Below, piece by piece: positions 45,175 to 54,810 of a stretch of 62,284 nucleotides of DNA. The stretch spans positions 1-62,284 of the forward strand of contig NZ_KV827705.1 of assembly GCF_001836165.1 (NCBI RefSeq), written 5' to 3'. Every line of letters starts with the position of its first letter. The first letter of the stretch is position 1. The translations under genes and the position numbers were made by a program. Below the pieces are notes generated by a model. It did not search any database, was not told the DNA's origin, and saw nothing but the letters and a program-made list of their open reading frames with translations. This DNA comes from Corynebacterium sp. HMSC036D02 (lineage in GTDB: Bacteria > Actinomycetota > Actinomycetes > Mycobacteriales > Mycobacteriaceae).

Positions 45175-45428
45175 GCCTTCGGCTCGAAGGTCATCTCAAG
45201 GCCGAGGGCCTCAGCCACCGCAATCACCTTTTCCCAGCGCACGCCAGAGCCGCCGTGCTCGATGGTGTGCAGCGTGGAGCGCGAAATCCCGGCCTTCTCA
45301 GCCAGCTCCTGCTGCAAGATACCGAGTTCTCGGCGGCGCTGCGCAAAGCCCTCACCGAGAGCGATGAGCTGCGGGTTATCGCCCGCCGGCTTGCCCTGTT
45401 TGTGCCGCGGCTTAGGGGTATCCGCCAT
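45171..45428 (-). CDS. XRE-family helix-turn-helix regulator
   Basis: An 85-residue DNA-binding protein. The HTH_3 domain spans about residues 24-80: LGEGFAQRRRELGILQQELAEKAGISRSTLHTIEHGGSGVRWEKVIAVAEALGLEM. The basic N-terminus (KPRHKQGKPAG) may contact DNA. It begins immediately after the ccsB stop codon, so it is likely the last gene of the hemL-ccsB operon. No HipA or toxin partner is adjacent. Target unknown. Confidence 0.8.
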   Translation of the reverse strand: MADTPKPRHKQGKPAGDNPQLIALGEGFAQRRRELGILQQELAEKAGISRSTLHTIEHGGSGVRWEKVIAVAEALGLEMTFEPKA

Positions 45429-46460
45429 TTAGTTCAGCCCCGCATAGGAGTGCAGGCCGGAGACAACCATGTTGATGAAGAACAGGTTGAAGATCATGAG
45501 CAGCATCGCCGCGATGTTGATATACGGCGCGGCCTTGCGGAAGGCCGGCGTCGCACGGGCGTGCAGATAAGCGGCGTAGAGGATCCAGGTGGCGAAAGAG
45601 ACGGTCTCCTTCGGGTCCCAACCCCAGTAGCGGCCCCATGCAGACTCAGCCCAAATGGCGCCCAGCACAATACCCAAGCCCAGGGTCGGCAGCGCCACCA
45701 CACCCAAGCGATAAGCCAAGCGGTCGAGCTTCTTAGCCGAAGGAAGCGGGCGAGCAAGCACACCAAAGAAACCGGACTCACTGCCCTTCGGCTGGAATTC
45801 ACGCAGCACGCTGAGCAGAGAGGCAATACCGGAAACCACGCCAATGGACGCGCCCAGCGAGACCACGGTGACGTGGATGGGCAGCCAGTGAGACTGCAGT
45901 GCCGGAACCACCGGCGCGGATTCCGCATAAAGCTTGGTGGAGCCGTAGAACATCAGCGCCAGAATCGGCGTGAGCAGCCACGGCCACAGGGTGCGCCATT
46001 CCTTGCGCTGCATGGCAATGGTCGCCACCACCATGGCGCCGGCGGTCACCATGAGCACGTACTCGTAAAGGTTGCCAAACGGGAAGCGTCCCGTTGCCAG
46101 GCCGCGCAGCACGATGGCAGCCAGGTGCAGGGCGATACCCAGCCACAGCAGCATCTGCGTCATGCCGCCGAGCTTGTCAGCGTTTTCCCGCTTTTTCGCC
46201 AGATCCGCATCTAGGTCAGCATCGGGGCCAGCGCTGGTTTCCGGGGGGACGTCGCCAAGCACGGCGCCATCTGCCGAAGCCCCCACGGTGGCGAGCTCGC
46301 GCTGCTGCGCCGCGGCAGTCGTGCGGGCGCGCATAGCCTCGATGATGCTGTGCATCCGGCCGTAGTAGACCAGGGACAGCACCAAGGCGAGAGCATAAAT
46401 GACGAACGCGGTTTGCACCGCGATGTCGGAAAAGTTGGACAGATTTTGATCAACCTGCAT
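45429..46460 (-). CDS. ccsB: Cytochrome c biogenesis protein CcsB (ResC)
   Basis: System II haem delivery subunit, 343 residues, with about eight membrane segments. The haem-handling WWD-type motif is WGRYWGWDPKETVSFATW (near residue 262). Conserved His residues flank it (PIHVTVVSLG, LHARAT). It works with ResB, encoded just upstream, to attach haem to exported apocytochromes. A 141-base spacer separates it from resB and contains a short open frame overlapping its start. It begins MQVDQNLSNFSD. Confidence 0.93.
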   Translation of the reverse strand: MQVDQNLSNFSDIAVQTAFVIYALALVLSLVYYGRMHSIIEAMRARTTAAAQQRELATVGASADGAVLGDVPPETSAGPDADLDADLAKKRENADKLGGMTQMLLWLGIALHLAAIVLRGLATGRFPFGNLYEYVLMVTAGAMVVATIAMQRKEWRTLWPWLLTPILALMFYGSTKLYAESAPVVPALQSHWLPIHVTVVSLGASIGVVSGIASLLSVLREFQPKGSESGFFGVLARPLPSAKKLDRLAYRLGVVALPTLGLGIVLGAIWAESAWGRYWGWDPKETVSFATWILYAAYLHARATPAFRKAAPYINIAAMLLMIFNLFFINMVVSGLHSYAGLN

Positions 46461-46601
46461 GAGTGGGAAACCTTGCCTTCACAATCGTGCCTACACCGTG
46501 CTTCGCGCACGAGGCTGCATGAGCGGAGAGATTTATGGTGCTCATAAGGCTACCCCTCAACCGTTGCAGTATCCAACTTTTGAAGGATGTATTCCGCGCC
46601 T

Positions 46602-48233
46602 TTAGTCGGCGGAGTAGAGTTCGTCTTCCTCCACCTCATCAGGATCCGGCAACTCCAAGAGCTCGCGGTGCAGCTTGTGGAACTCCTCGGACCAGCCGGC
46701 GCGGTCGGTACGAGCAAGCCCACCCATCTCGATGTCGGTGCCGCCGTTGGCGCCCGGCCGGATGCGTACCCACACGCGGCGGCGCTTAATCACCAGCGAG
46801 CCAACAAGCGAGACCAGCATGACCAGCGAGGACACCAAGACCCAACTCTGGAAGGGGTCATAGGAAACCTGGTAGTTCGCAAACTCGGAGGCACCGTCGA
46901 AGGTGACCTTGGTGCCGTCGTCCAGCGTGACCGATTCACCCTGGTTCAGGTTAACGCGGTCGATCTTCTGCAGCTGGCCCGTGTGGACCAGGTTGGAATC
47001 GAGGGAGAAGAAGGACTGCGGGGTACCTGTGTCTAGGCCGGCATCGCCGCGGTAGATATCGATGGCCACCGCCGGATCCAGCATCGCCGGGTAGGAGGAT
47101 TGCAGCAGCTTGCCGTTCTCACCGGACCACTCGGCGGTCGGCGCGAAGAGGCCCTGGATGGCGATCTGGTTCTGGCGGCGCTCAAACAGGTCCGGGTACA
47201 TGCCCGCCGGCGGGTCGAAGCGCATAACACCCGAAGAGAGGAAGAACGTGGTGTCGTTGGGCTGGAACTGGATGGTCTGCGTGCGCTTTTCGCCGTTGGG
47301 CCACTCCACCGTCATGGTCGGCGCAAAGCCGTGTCCCTGCAGGTAGACCCGGTTGTTGTCAATGCGCAGCGGGTGGTTGACCTGCAGCTGGTAGTCCTCC
47401 CAGGTCTCCGGATCCGAAAAGATATCGTCGCCTGCGGCATAGGACACGTTCGAGGTGAACATCTCCGCCTGGCCATTGGGCAGGTAGTCCGCGGTGAAAT
47501 CGTGGGCCTTAAAGCAGAAGGGGTGCAGGCCGGTGCCGTCGAACAGCGGGCCGGCGCGGAAGGAGTCATAGACAGAGGTTGAGGTATTACAGAATTCCGT
47601 GGACTGTGGCTGTTCCTGGGTCTGGCCCTGGGAGTTCTTCTCCGTCACCACGATGACCTGGCCCTCGTAGTGCACCAGGCGTCCGGCGGCCATGGTCAGC
47701 AGGATGGCTACGAGCGCGATGTGGAAGATGAGGTTGCACAGCTCGCGGGCATAGCCGCGCTCCGCGGAGAAGGATTGCGCACCCGCGCGGTCCTTCTCGG
47801 GCGAGACCTCGGAGACTCGCCACTTCTTCAGCATGGTTGTGGTGGCCGCGGCGATCTCCTCCGGGGATTTCTCCGAGTGCCCGGTGGCGTTCAGCGGCAT
47901 CTTTTCCAGGTACTTCGGCGCGCGCGTCGGCGGGGTGCGGTAAGCCTTGTAGTGATCCCACGATCGCGGGATGATGCAGCCCACCAAAGAAATCATGAGC
48001 AGCACATAGATGGCCTGGAACCAGACGGAGGAGAAGACGTCGAAAAGCTGCAGCTTATCGTAGATCTCCGCCACCTTGCCGTTGGTCTCAATGAAGTCAT
48101 TAACGTTGGATTCATTGAGCGAGCGCTGCGGCAGGAGCGATCCGGGAATGGCGGCAATGGCCAGCAGGAAGAGCAGCGCCAGCGCGGTGCGCATGCTGGT
48201 CAACCAGTGCCAGGCCTTGCGGATATATCTCAC
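46602..48233 (-). CDS. resB: Cytochrome c biogenesis protein ResB
   Basis: A 543-residue ResB-family protein. Three N-terminal membrane segments are visible (for example LTSMRTALALLFLLAIAAIPGSLLPQRS and FQAIYVLLMISLVGCIIPRS), and a large extracytoplasmic domain lies between about residues 200 and 445. One more helix follows (WVLVSSLVMLVSLVGSLVI), then an acidic tail. It lies 12 bases after ccdA. With CcsB it forms the system II cytochrome c synthase. Confidence 0.93.
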   Translation of the reverse strand: MRYIRKAWHWLTSMRTALALLFLLAIAAIPGSLLPQRSLNESNVNDFIETNGKVAEIYDKLQLFDVFSSVWFQAIYVLLMISLVGCIIPRSWDHYKAYRTPPTRAPKYLEKMPLNATGHSEKSPEEIAAATTTMLKKWRVSEVSPEKDRAGAQSFSAERGYARELCNLIFHIALVAILLTMAAGRLVHYEGQVIVVTEKNSQGQTQEQPQSTEFCNTSTSVYDSFRAGPLFDGTGLHPFCFKAHDFTADYLPNGQAEMFTSNVSYAAGDDIFSDPETWEDYQLQVNHPLRIDNNRVYLQGHGFAPTMTVEWPNGEKRTQTIQFQPNDTTFFLSSGVMRFDPPAGMYPDLFERRQNQIAIQGLFAPTAEWSGENGKLLQSSYPAMLDPAVAIDIYRGDAGLDTGTPQSFFSLDSNLVHTGQLQKIDRVNLNQGESVTLDDGTKVTFDGASEFANYQVSYDPFQSWVLVSSLVMLVSLVGSLVIKRRRVWVRIRPGANGGTDIEMGGLARTDRAGWSEEFHKLHRELLELPDPDEVEEDELYSAD

Positions 48234-48245
48234 GAAAATTCTCCT

Positions 48246-49052
48246 TTACAGCAGCGTCGCACCATAGGACACAGTCCACTGGCGGATGGCGTTGATGAAA
48301 TCTCCCCAGAGCCCGGTCAACAGCGCTAGACCAACGAGGATCATGGCGATACCCCCGGCAATCTGGATGGCGCGGGAGTGCGTGCGCATCCACGAAATGG
48401 TGCGCATGGCCTTGGCCGAGCCCAGTGCCACGAGCAGGAAGGGCAGGCCCAGGCCCAGGCAGTAGCCAATGATGAGGATGATGCCGCGTAGCGCGGTGGT
48501 TCCCTCGGTGCCGACGGAGACGGACATGATGGCAGCCAGCGTGGGGCCCAAGCACGGGGTCCAGCCCAGGGCGAAAACCCCGCCGAGCAGAGGCGCGCCC
48601 AGCCACGTGGTCCAGCGCCGCGGCGCCATGCGCGTGTCCTTCTGCAGCACCGGCACCACGCCCATGAACACCACACCCATGAGGATGGTGATGATGCCGC
48701 CGGCGCGCATGAGGGTATCCGCGTTGAGAGTCAGCGCCGAAATAGCGCCGAAAACCGAGACCGTGGCCAGCACGAACACGACGGTAAACCCCAGCACGAA
48801 CAGTGCTGCGGCACCGACGACGGCCCAACGCCGGCGCTTGCCGACGCCCACCCCAAGCTCCTCGTCATAACTCACCTCACCGCCGACCACGGAGGCGAGG
48901 TAAGAGATATAACCAGGAACCAGCGGAACCACACAGGGTGAGGCGAAAGAGACCAGACCGGCCACAGCGGCGGCGAGCACTCCGATAAGGAGCGGGCCGG
49001 ACACTGCGGCATCAGCAAAGCTTTGTCCCACACCGTCAGCGGCGAGGATCAC
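48246..49052 (-). CDS. ccdA: Thiol-disulfide transporter CcdA
   Basis: A 268-residue, six-helix CcdA/DsbD-type protein that carries electrons from cytoplasmic thioredoxin across the membrane. The conserved Cys residues lie in FASPCVVPLVPGYISYL (near residue 40) and LGWTPCLGPTLAAI (near 165). The electrons should keep the TlpA-like protein and apocytochrome thiols reduced. It overlaps the TlpA-like gene by four bases. Confidence 0.94.
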   Translation of the reverse strand: MILAADGVGQSFADAAVSGPLLIGVLAAAVAGLVSFASPCVVPLVPGYISYLASVVGGEVSYDEELGVGVGKRRRWAVVGAAALFVLGFTVVFVLATVSVFGAISALTLNADTLMRAGGIITILMGVVFMGVVPVLQKDTRMAPRRWTTWLGAPLLGGVFALGWTPCLGPTLAAIMSVSVGTEGTTALRGIILIIGYCLGLGLPFLLVALGSAKAMRTISWMRTHSRAIQIAGGIAMILVGLALLTGLWGDFINAIRQWTVSYGATLL

Positions 49053-49654
49053 TGTTCTTTCTCCAGTTCGTCGACGACCTCGAGGACATCCTTCTCCGTG
49101 ATCTCGGTCAGGAAGACCGCGGCGGGGCGGTGCTGCTTATCCAGCACGATGGTGGTGGGCACCACGGAGGTAGGCACGCCGCCGAGTGCTGCGGCCGTCT
49201 TGAAGGGCGGGTCGTAGATGGAAGGGTACTCTAGGCCGTTATCGGCCATAAAGTCCCGGGAGATCTCCGGGTTGAAGTCCTTGACGTTGATGCCCAGTAC
49301 GGTGCCGACCTTGCGCTTCTGCAGCTCCGCGTGGATGGCCTGGAGGTCATCTGATTCGGAGCGGCACGGCGCGCACCATTGGCCCCAGGAGTTGAGGACG
49401 ACGATCTGGTCTTTGAAATCCGAGAGCTTGATCGTCGTGGACTCATCCCGCAGGTCCTCGCCGGAGAAGTCCTTGAGCGGCTTGCGCTCTTCCTCCGGAT
49501 AGCGGATGGTGGTTTGCCCGCCGGGCGAGATGAACTCGAAGGTGCCGCCGGAAGCCACGGCGTTCTGTGCGTTTTCTTCGCTTTGCGAGCAGCCGGCCAA
49601 GGCAATCACAGCAAGGACACCGGCCGCGGCGGCGCGGATAGTTCTGCGCGCCAT
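49049..49654 (-). CDS. TlpA/ResA-like thioredoxin-fold lipoprotein
   Basis: A 201-residue exported lipoprotein with lipobox LAGC at about residue 21. The thioredoxin-fold domain starts near residue 65, with active site WCAPC (about 96-100) and the cis-Pro segment VVPTTIVLD. It likely reduces apocytochrome c disulfides using electrons from CcdA. The start at 49654 overlaps the phosphatase stop codon (TAATG); the longer frame through that gene is not real. Confidence 0.92.
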   Translation of the reverse strand: MARRTIRAAAAGVLAVIALAGCSQSEENAQNAVASGGTFEFISPGGQTTIRYPEEERKPLKDFSGEDLRDESTTIKLSDFKDQIVVLNSWGQWCAPCRSESDDLQAIHAELQKRKVGTVLGINVKDFNPEISRDFMADNGLEYPSIYDPPFKTAAALGGVPTSVVPTTIVLDKQHRPAAVFLTEITEKDVLEVVDELEKEQ

Positions 49655-50262
49655 TAGATGTCCTGGGCCGGTTCGGAGTAGAAGATATCGATGATTTCGC
49701 GGTCGCGGTAGACCAACGAGGTCACCGAAGCCAGCGCGCACGTGCGGTCCCACGGCGCGTGGGCCAGGCGCTTGCCCAACACGGTGCGCTGCACCATGAC
49801 GATGGGCAGCTGATGAGACACCACGATGGCCTCGTGCCCCTCGGCCTTGGCGCGGGCGCGCTCGGCGGCGTCCATCATGCGCGCGGCGATCTCCTCGAAA
49901 GGCTCGCCCCACGAGGGCTCGAGCGGGTTGACCATGAGCGGCCAGCGCTGCGGGTTCCACAGCTGCGAGTTCCAGCCCTTGGTGCGCAGGCCCTCGAAGC
50001 GGTTGCCGGACTCGATGACGCCCTTGTCGACGTCCACCTCCAAGCCCGTCACCTGTGCAATCGGCATCGCGGTCTCCTGCGCGCGCTGCAGCGGCGAGGC
50101 CGCCAGGTAGGTCACGTCATGGCCTTCGAAGGCTTTCGCCGTGCGCGCAGCCATCGAGTGCCCACGTGAGGACAAGTGATAGCCCGGGATGCGCCCGTAA
50201 AGGATCTTATCCGGGTTATAAACCTCGCCGTGGCGGACGAAGTGGACGATGGTGGTGGACAT
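49654..50262 (-). CDS. Histidine phosphatase-family protein
   Basis: A 202-residue phosphoglycerate-mutase-fold enzyme. The catalytic histidine is in VHFVRHGEVYNP (residue 11), with further conserved residues in SPLQRAQETA, the acidic ENRFEG-like segment SGNRFEG, and VSHQLPI. The substrate is not predictable. It lies between hemL and the cytochrome c maturation genes, an arrangement I recall from other actinobacteria. A true glycolytic mutase is unlikely. Confidence 0.85.
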   Translation of the reverse strand: MSTTIVHFVRHGEVYNPDKILYGRIPGYHLSSRGHSMAARTAKAFEGHDVTYLAASPLQRAQETAMPIAQVTGLEVDVDKGVIESGNRFEGLRTKGWNSQLWNPQRWPLMVNPLEPSWGEPFEEIAARMMDAAERARAKAEGHEAIVVSHQLPIVMVQRTVLGKRLAHAPWDRTCALASVTSLVYRDREIIDIFYSEPAQDI

Positions 50263-50293
50263 ATACCTGTGTCTATCCCCTCAAATGGTTGGT

Positions 50294-51619
50294 TTACTGC
50301 GGGCGCTGCGCGCTGGCGGCGGCCTGGGCGGCAGGCTTGAGAGCTGCCTCGATTACCTCAAAATCATTGTCCGTGAGCGCATCAGACACAAACCAGGTCT
50401 CGAAGGCTGACGGCGGGACGTAGACGCCGCCCTCCAGCAGTGCGTGGAAGAAGGGGGCGAAGCGCCAGGTATCGGCGGTCTGCATATCGGCGAAGTTGCG
50501 GCCCTGCCCCTCAGCAAAGCGGATGGAGAACATCGTCTCCGCGCGCTGGATGTGGTGTTCCACGCCGGCGGCGCTCAGTGCCTCGGTGATAAGGCCGGTC
50601 AGGCGATCCGCATTGGAGTGCAGGCGCGGGTACAGCTCTTCGTTGGCCAGTTCCAGCGAAGCCAGACCGGAGGCCATCGCCACCGGGTTACCGGACAGCG
50701 TGCCCGCCTGGTAGACGGGGCCAGCCGGGGCCAGCGATGCCATGACGTCGGCGCGGCCACCGAAGGCAGCTGCGGGCAGGCCACCGGAGACCACCTTGCC
50801 GAAGGTCACCAGGTCACCCGCTACCCCATCGACGCCGAACCAGCCCTTGTAGGAGGTGCGGAAACCGGTCATGACCTCGTCGAGGATGAGCAGGGCGCCG
50901 TCGGCATGCGCGATCTCCTTGAGTGCCGCGTTGAAGCCCTCCTCTGGGGCCACGGTGCCCATGTTGCCCGCCGCGGCTTCGGCGATGATGCAGGCGATCT
51001 CTCCCGGGTGCGCGGCAAAGGCCTCGCGGACGGCGTCGAGATCGTTATAAGGAACAACGATGGTATCCGCGGCCGAGGCGCCGGTCACGCCCGGGGAATC
51101 CGGGAGCGCGAAGGTGGCCACGCCGGAGCCAGCCGACGCCAACAGCGCGTCCACGTGGCCGTGGTAGCAGCCCTCAAACTTCAGGACCTTGGCGCGGCCG
51201 GTGAAACCACGGGCCAGCCGCACGGCGGACATGGTGGCCTCGGTACCGGAGTTGACCAGGCGCACCTGCTCCACGGCGGTGCGCTTGACGATGTGCTCCG
51301 CCAGCAGCGTCTCGCCCTCGGTGGGGGCGCCGAAGGAGAGGCCGTCGGCAGCCGCCTTCTGCACTGCCTCCACGATGGCCGGGTGGGCATTGCCGTGGAT
51401 CATCGGGCCATAGGAGCTGACCAGGTCAACGTACTCATTGCCGTCGATATCCCAGAGGCGGGAGCCCTCACCGCGCGCGATAACGCGGGCTTGGCCGCCC
51501 ACGGAACCGAAGGCGCGAACCGGGGAATTCACGCCACCCGGGGTGACCTTGGTGGCGCGCTCGAACCACTCGGCGGACTGGGACGTATTCTGCTGGTTTA
51601 GCTGGCTGGAGTTAGGCAT
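50294..51619 (-). CDS. hemL: Glutamate-1-semialdehyde 2,1-aminomutase
   Basis: PLP enzyme that makes 5-aminolevulinate for haem, 441 residues. [10 protein letters not shown] lies near residue 28, and the PLP-binding lysine is in [19 protein letters not shown] (near residue 267). The start at 51619 (MPNSSQLNQ) is favoured because a TACAAT -10 element ends seven bases upstream, suggesting a leaderless transcript; ATG 51628 is alternative. It leads an operon into cytochrome c maturation genes. Confidence 0.95.
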   Translation of the reverse strand: MPNSSQLNQQNTSQSAEWFERATKVTPGGVNSPVRAFGSVGGQARVIARGEGSRLWDIDGNEYVDLVSSYGPMIHGNAHPAIVEAVQKAAADGLSFGAPTEGETLLAEHIVKRTAVEQVRLVNSGTEATMSAVRLARGFTGRAKVLKFEGCYHGHVDALLASAGSGVATFALPDSPGVTGASAADTIVVPYNDLDAVREAFAAHPGEIACIIAEAAAGNMGTVAPEEGFNAALKEIAHADGALLILDEVMTGFRTSYKGWFGVDGVAGDLVTFGKVVSGGLPAAAFGGRADVMASLAPAGPVYQAGTLSGNPVAMASGLASLELANEELYPRLHSNADRLTGLITEALSAAGVEHHIQRAETMFSIRFAEGQGRNFADMQTADTWRFAPFFHALLEGGVYVPPSAFETWFVSDALTDNDFEVIEAALKPAAQAAASAQRPQ

Positions 51620-51626
51620 AGCCCAC

Positions 51627-51632
51627 ATTGTA
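51627..51632 (-). promoter_or_regulatory. -10 element giving a leaderless hemL transcript (candidate)
   Basis: TACAAT is followed by exactly seven bases and then the hemL ATG, so transcription would start at or next to the A of the start codon. No ribosome-binding site is present there. The -35 region is weak (CTTTTG). Confidence 0.5.
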
Positions 51633-51831
51633 TCGGTTTTAGCCCTATACAAAAGTTGGACTCCCCTCGTGTCCTGCAGCCGCCTCTCCACCGCCTCGCG
51701 AGCACCCTCAGTGCGCTCGCGCTGCGCACCCGCCACGGGAACGCTATGCTGACAGCACACTGTTGATTCTGCCTTTCCTTCATTAAGCGCTGGGGTGCGC
51801 TGTGGAGAGGCACTACTTAAGGGGGATTCCC

Positions 51832-52305
51832 ATGGCATCGCGCCGTATTCTTGTCATTCTTGCTTGCCTTCCGCTTTCCGCCTGCGCTGCCACGCAGGCG
51901 GAGCCCGCTCCGCAAACCGACCCCAGTCCCACCACCTCGACCCAGCTGCCTTCCTGGGAGCCTGATGCGGTGCCCCAGCCGGTCAACCGCCTTGGCGGCA
52001 CCACCTCTATTGCTCCCGCCCCAGCCGAACCGGAACCTGAAGCCGAAGCACCAGCTCCCGCACCCGCAGTAGCCGAAACACCCACGCCGCGCGTCGAAGT
52101 AGAAACCGTCACCGTCCGCGCGCCAGCGCCCGCGCCCGCTCCTGCGCCACGCCCAGCCCCGCCGCAGCGACCCAAACCCAAGCTGGAACTGCCCCAGCCT
52201 CCGCAGATCCCCCTTCCACCGGAAGTCCAGGACGGCCTCAACCACATACCTACGCTTCCCCCGCTGCCGCGCGCGGAGGATATCCGCATCGATGTGCCCC
52301 TCTAA
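51832..52305 (+). CDS. Proline-rich lipoprotein
   Basis: A 157-residue protein with signal [15 protein letters not shown] and lipobox LSAC at about residue 18. The mature part is dominated by Pro/Ala/Glu repeats ([16 protein letters not shown]) and ends in Pro-rich [13 protein letters not shown] and [16 protein letters not shown]. It probably extends through the cell wall. There is no recognisable domain. AAGGGGGA precedes the ATG. It is divergent from hemL and followed by a palindromic repeat. Confidence 0.7.
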   Translation: MASRRILVILACLPLSACAATQAEPAPQTDPSPTTSTQLPSWEPDAVPQPVNRLGGTTSIAPAPAEPEPEAEAPAPAPAVAETPTPRVEVETVTVRAPAPAPAPAPRPAPPQRPKPKLELPQPPQIPLPPEVQDGLNHIPTLPPLPRAEDIRIDVPL

Positions 52306-52321
52306 AAGGCGGATGCCACGT

Positions 52322-52383
52322 ACGTTTCGATCAAATAGTGGCAGGAAACCGCCCGTTTTGGAGCCCTTATTTGATCGAAACGT
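52322..52383. repeat. Palindromic intergenic repeat with perfect 16-base arms
   Basis: ACGTTTCGATCAAATA (52322-52337) and its exact complement TATTTGATCGAAACGT (52368-52383) frame a 30-base centre with inner pairing (GTGGC..., GGGC...). It belongs to the same family as 36181-36240. It sits 3' of the lipoprotein gene and could also end transcription in both directions. Confidence 0.8.
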
Positions 52384-52528
52384 CACCAGTCCTCATGGCC
52401 TCACACCAACTAAGGGTAGACCCTGATCTACCTCCTATATTCCCCCACTGCGCATGACAGGAAGCATGCCCGAGAGTTAATCTGAACCCGATTTTCAATG
52501 ACGGCGTTAACCTGACAGTAAGGGATTC

Positions 52529-54139
52529 ATGAATAAGAAAGCTCTCGGCATCACTGCTGGCGCTATCGCTGCGGTTCTCCTCGCAGGCGGTGGTGGAATG
52601 TACGCACTAACCAGTGGGTCTTCCGATATTCAGCTCACCGCAACCGATGTCACGAAAACTGCCAAAGAAGACCTCATCAGCTCCGTCTCCGCCACCGGCA
52701 CGGTTTCTGCCGAGCGCGAGCTCTCGCTGACAACCTCGCTGACCGGCCCCATCCAGTCCTTGGACGCGAAGGTGGGTGACCGCGTCGAGGCCCAACAGCT
52801 GCTCGGCCGCATGGACACCACCGAGACCGAGCGCGAGCTCGAAGCCCAGCGCACCTCCCAGGAGGCAGGCAAGCTCGAGGCCGTCCACCAGATCGAGGAC
52901 GCCCAGCTCCAGCTGCGCCAGCTCCAAGATTCCCTCGACCAAGGCCTCAACCCAGAGGTCAACAGCGCCCAGTCCGCCGTGAACTCGGCGCAGACCGAGT
53001 ACGCCGAGGCACAACGCAAGCTCGACGATGCCCTCGCCACCAAGGGCGACCGCCCCGAAATTGCAGAGGCCCGCGCGGCCGTCGAACAAGCGCGCTCCGG
53101 TGTGCGCGATGCGGAGTCCAAGTCTTTCCAGTCCGCACTGGCCTCCATCGGCACCGCCACCGAGGACCCCTCCGGAATCAACACCGCCAGCGCTTTCTTG
53201 AGCTACCTCGACTCCGACGAGGCCGTGCAGGACTCTGAACGTCAGCTCAAGCAGTCCGAGGAATCCTATGGCCGCGTCCTCCGCGGCATCGACCGCGAGC
53301 TGGGCGAACAGCAGCGCGCCACCGCCGCCTCCTACCAAGCGGTTGCCGATGCCGAACGCGCACTCCAAGCCAGCAACCTGGCCATCGAACAGCAGATTTC
53401 CTCCCAGTCCCAAGCGGTGAACCATGCGGTGGAATCGGCGGCGTCGGCAAGCGCGAACAACGCCAAGGAAAATGGGCCTCTGGAGTACAGGCTCTCCCAG
53501 GCCGACCTGCGCTCCCCGTTGGCGGGCGTTGTCACCGCCGTCAATGGCGAAGCCGGCATGCCCGCCGAAGGCCCCATCCTCACCGTGGCGGATGATTCCT
53601 CCCTGTTGGTGAAATCCACGGTCAAGGAGGGCGATATCGCCCGCATCAAGGTCGGCGATGAAGTAACGTTCACCTCGCCGTCGAGCCCCGGCAAGGAGTT
53701 CAAGGGCAAGGTCACCTTCATCTCCCCCACCGCTGAGCAGCCCGACGCCGAGGCTGGTGCAGGCGGCGGCTCCGGCAAGCCAACTGGCTCCTCCAAGCCC
53801 GAATTCCCGGTGCACATCCGTGTCGATGGCAACCGCGAGGGTCTGCGCCTCGGTTCCACCACGAAGGTGAAGATCATTACGAAGAAGGACAAGAACGTCA
53901 TCACCGTGCCGCTCTCCGCCATCTATGAAGAAGGCGGCAAGAAGAACGTCCTCGTCGTCGACAACGGCACGATCCAGGCGCGCGAGGTCAAAGTGGCCAG
54001 CGAATCTGATTTCTCTGCCGCCATCGCCTCCGGCCTCAAGGAGGGCGAGACCGTCATCAGCCAGGCGGATACGCACAAGGACATGGTCGGCATGTCCGCC
54101 TCCGTCGATGGATCCGATGCTGCGGAAGAGAACGCATGA
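52529..54139 (+). CDS. Efflux periplasmic-adaptor subunit (HlyD/MacA-like)
   Basis: A 536-residue membrane-fusion-type protein. The N-terminal signal-anchor is at about residues 5-28. A lipoyl-like half motif (SLDAKVGDRVEAQQLLGRMDTTE) leads into a long coiled-coil region (about 110-310), and a second half (LRSPLAGVVTAVNGEAGMPAEG) is followed by beta-barrel domains. A Gly/Ser insertion occurs near residue 415. It overlaps the ABC ATPase gene by four bases, and a MacB-like permease gene follows, so the three form one export system; substrate unknown. Confidence 0.9.
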   Translation: MNKKALGITAGAIAAVLLAGGGGMYALTSGSSDIQLTATDVTKTAKEDLISSVSATGTVSAERELSLTTSLTGPIQSLDAKVGDRVEAQQLLGRMDTTETERELEAQRTSQEAGKLEAVHQIEDAQLQLRQLQDSLDQGLNPEVNSAQSAVNSAQTEYAEAQRKLDDALATKGDRPEIAEARAAVEQARSGVRDAESKSFQSALASIGTATEDPSGINTASAFLSYLDSDEAVQDSERQLKQSEESYGRVLRGIDRELGEQQRATAASYQAVADAERALQASNLAIEQQISSQSQAVNHAVESAASASANNAKENGPLEYRLSQADLRSPLAGVVTAVNGEAGMPAEGPILTVADDSSLLVKSTVKEGDIARIKVGDEVTFTSPSSPGKEFKGKVTFISPTAEQPDAEAGAGGGSGKPTGSSKPEFPVHIRVDGNREGLRLGSTTKVKIITKKDKNVITVPLSAIYEEGGKKNVLVVDNGTIQAREVKVASESDFSAAIASGLKEGETVISQADTHKDMVGMSASVDGSDAAEENA

Positions 54140-54810
54140 GCCGCCTCATTGAGATGCGGGGAATCGTCAAACGCTTCAACGAGGGCCTCGACAGCGAGCT
54201 AACCGTCATCCCGGGCCTCGACTTCAGCGTGGAGGAGGGCGAGTTCGTGGCCGTCGTGGGCCAGTCCGGCTCCGGCAAGTCCACGCTGATGAATATCATT
54301 GGCTTGCTCGACCGCCCCACCGCTGGCGAGTACCAGCTGGCTGGGGTGGATGCGCTGGCGCTTGGCGACGACAAACTAGCCTCCTTCCGCGGCCAAAAAA
54401 TCGGCTTCATCTTCCAGAATTTCAACCTGATCGGCCGCATGTCCGCGCTGAAGAACGTGGAGATGCCCATGGTTTATGCAGGCGTTTCCGCCCACGAGCG
54501 CACCCAGCGTGCGGAAGAGCTTCTGGAGATGGTCGGCATGTCCGACCGCATGAACCACCTCCCCAATGAGCTCTCCGGTGGTCAGAAGCAGCGCGTGGCG
54601 GTGGCACGCGCCTTGGCCAACCAGCCGGAGATTCTCCTAGCGGACGAGCCCACCGGCGCGCTGGATTCGCAGACCGGCCGCATGGTCATGGACCTCTTCC
54701 ACGAACTGCACCGCACGCATGGAAAGACCATTTTGTTCATTACCCACAACCCGGAATTGGCTGATGAGTGCAGCCGCACCGTCACGATGAAGGACGGTGT
54801 GCTGTCATGA
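54136..54810 (+). CDS. MacB-type ABC transporter ATP-binding protein
   Basis: LolD/MacB-type ATPase of 224 residues. Walker A is GQSGSGKST (about residue 42), the signature LSGGQKQRVAVARALA, Walker B ILLADEPTGALD and switch ITHN. It starts in an ATGA overlap with the adaptor gene and ends in one with the permease gene. Confidence 0.93.
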   Translation: MSRLIEMRGIVKRFNEGLDSELTVIPGLDFSVEEGEFVAVVGQSGSGKSTLMNIIGLLDRPTAGEYQLAGVDALALGDDKLASFRGQKIGFIFQNFNLIGRMSALKNVEMPMVYAGVSAHERTQRAEELLEMVGMSDRMNHLPNELSGGQKQRVAVARALANQPEILLADEPTGALDSQTGRMVMDLFHELHRTHGKTILFITHNPELADECSRTVTMKDGVLS

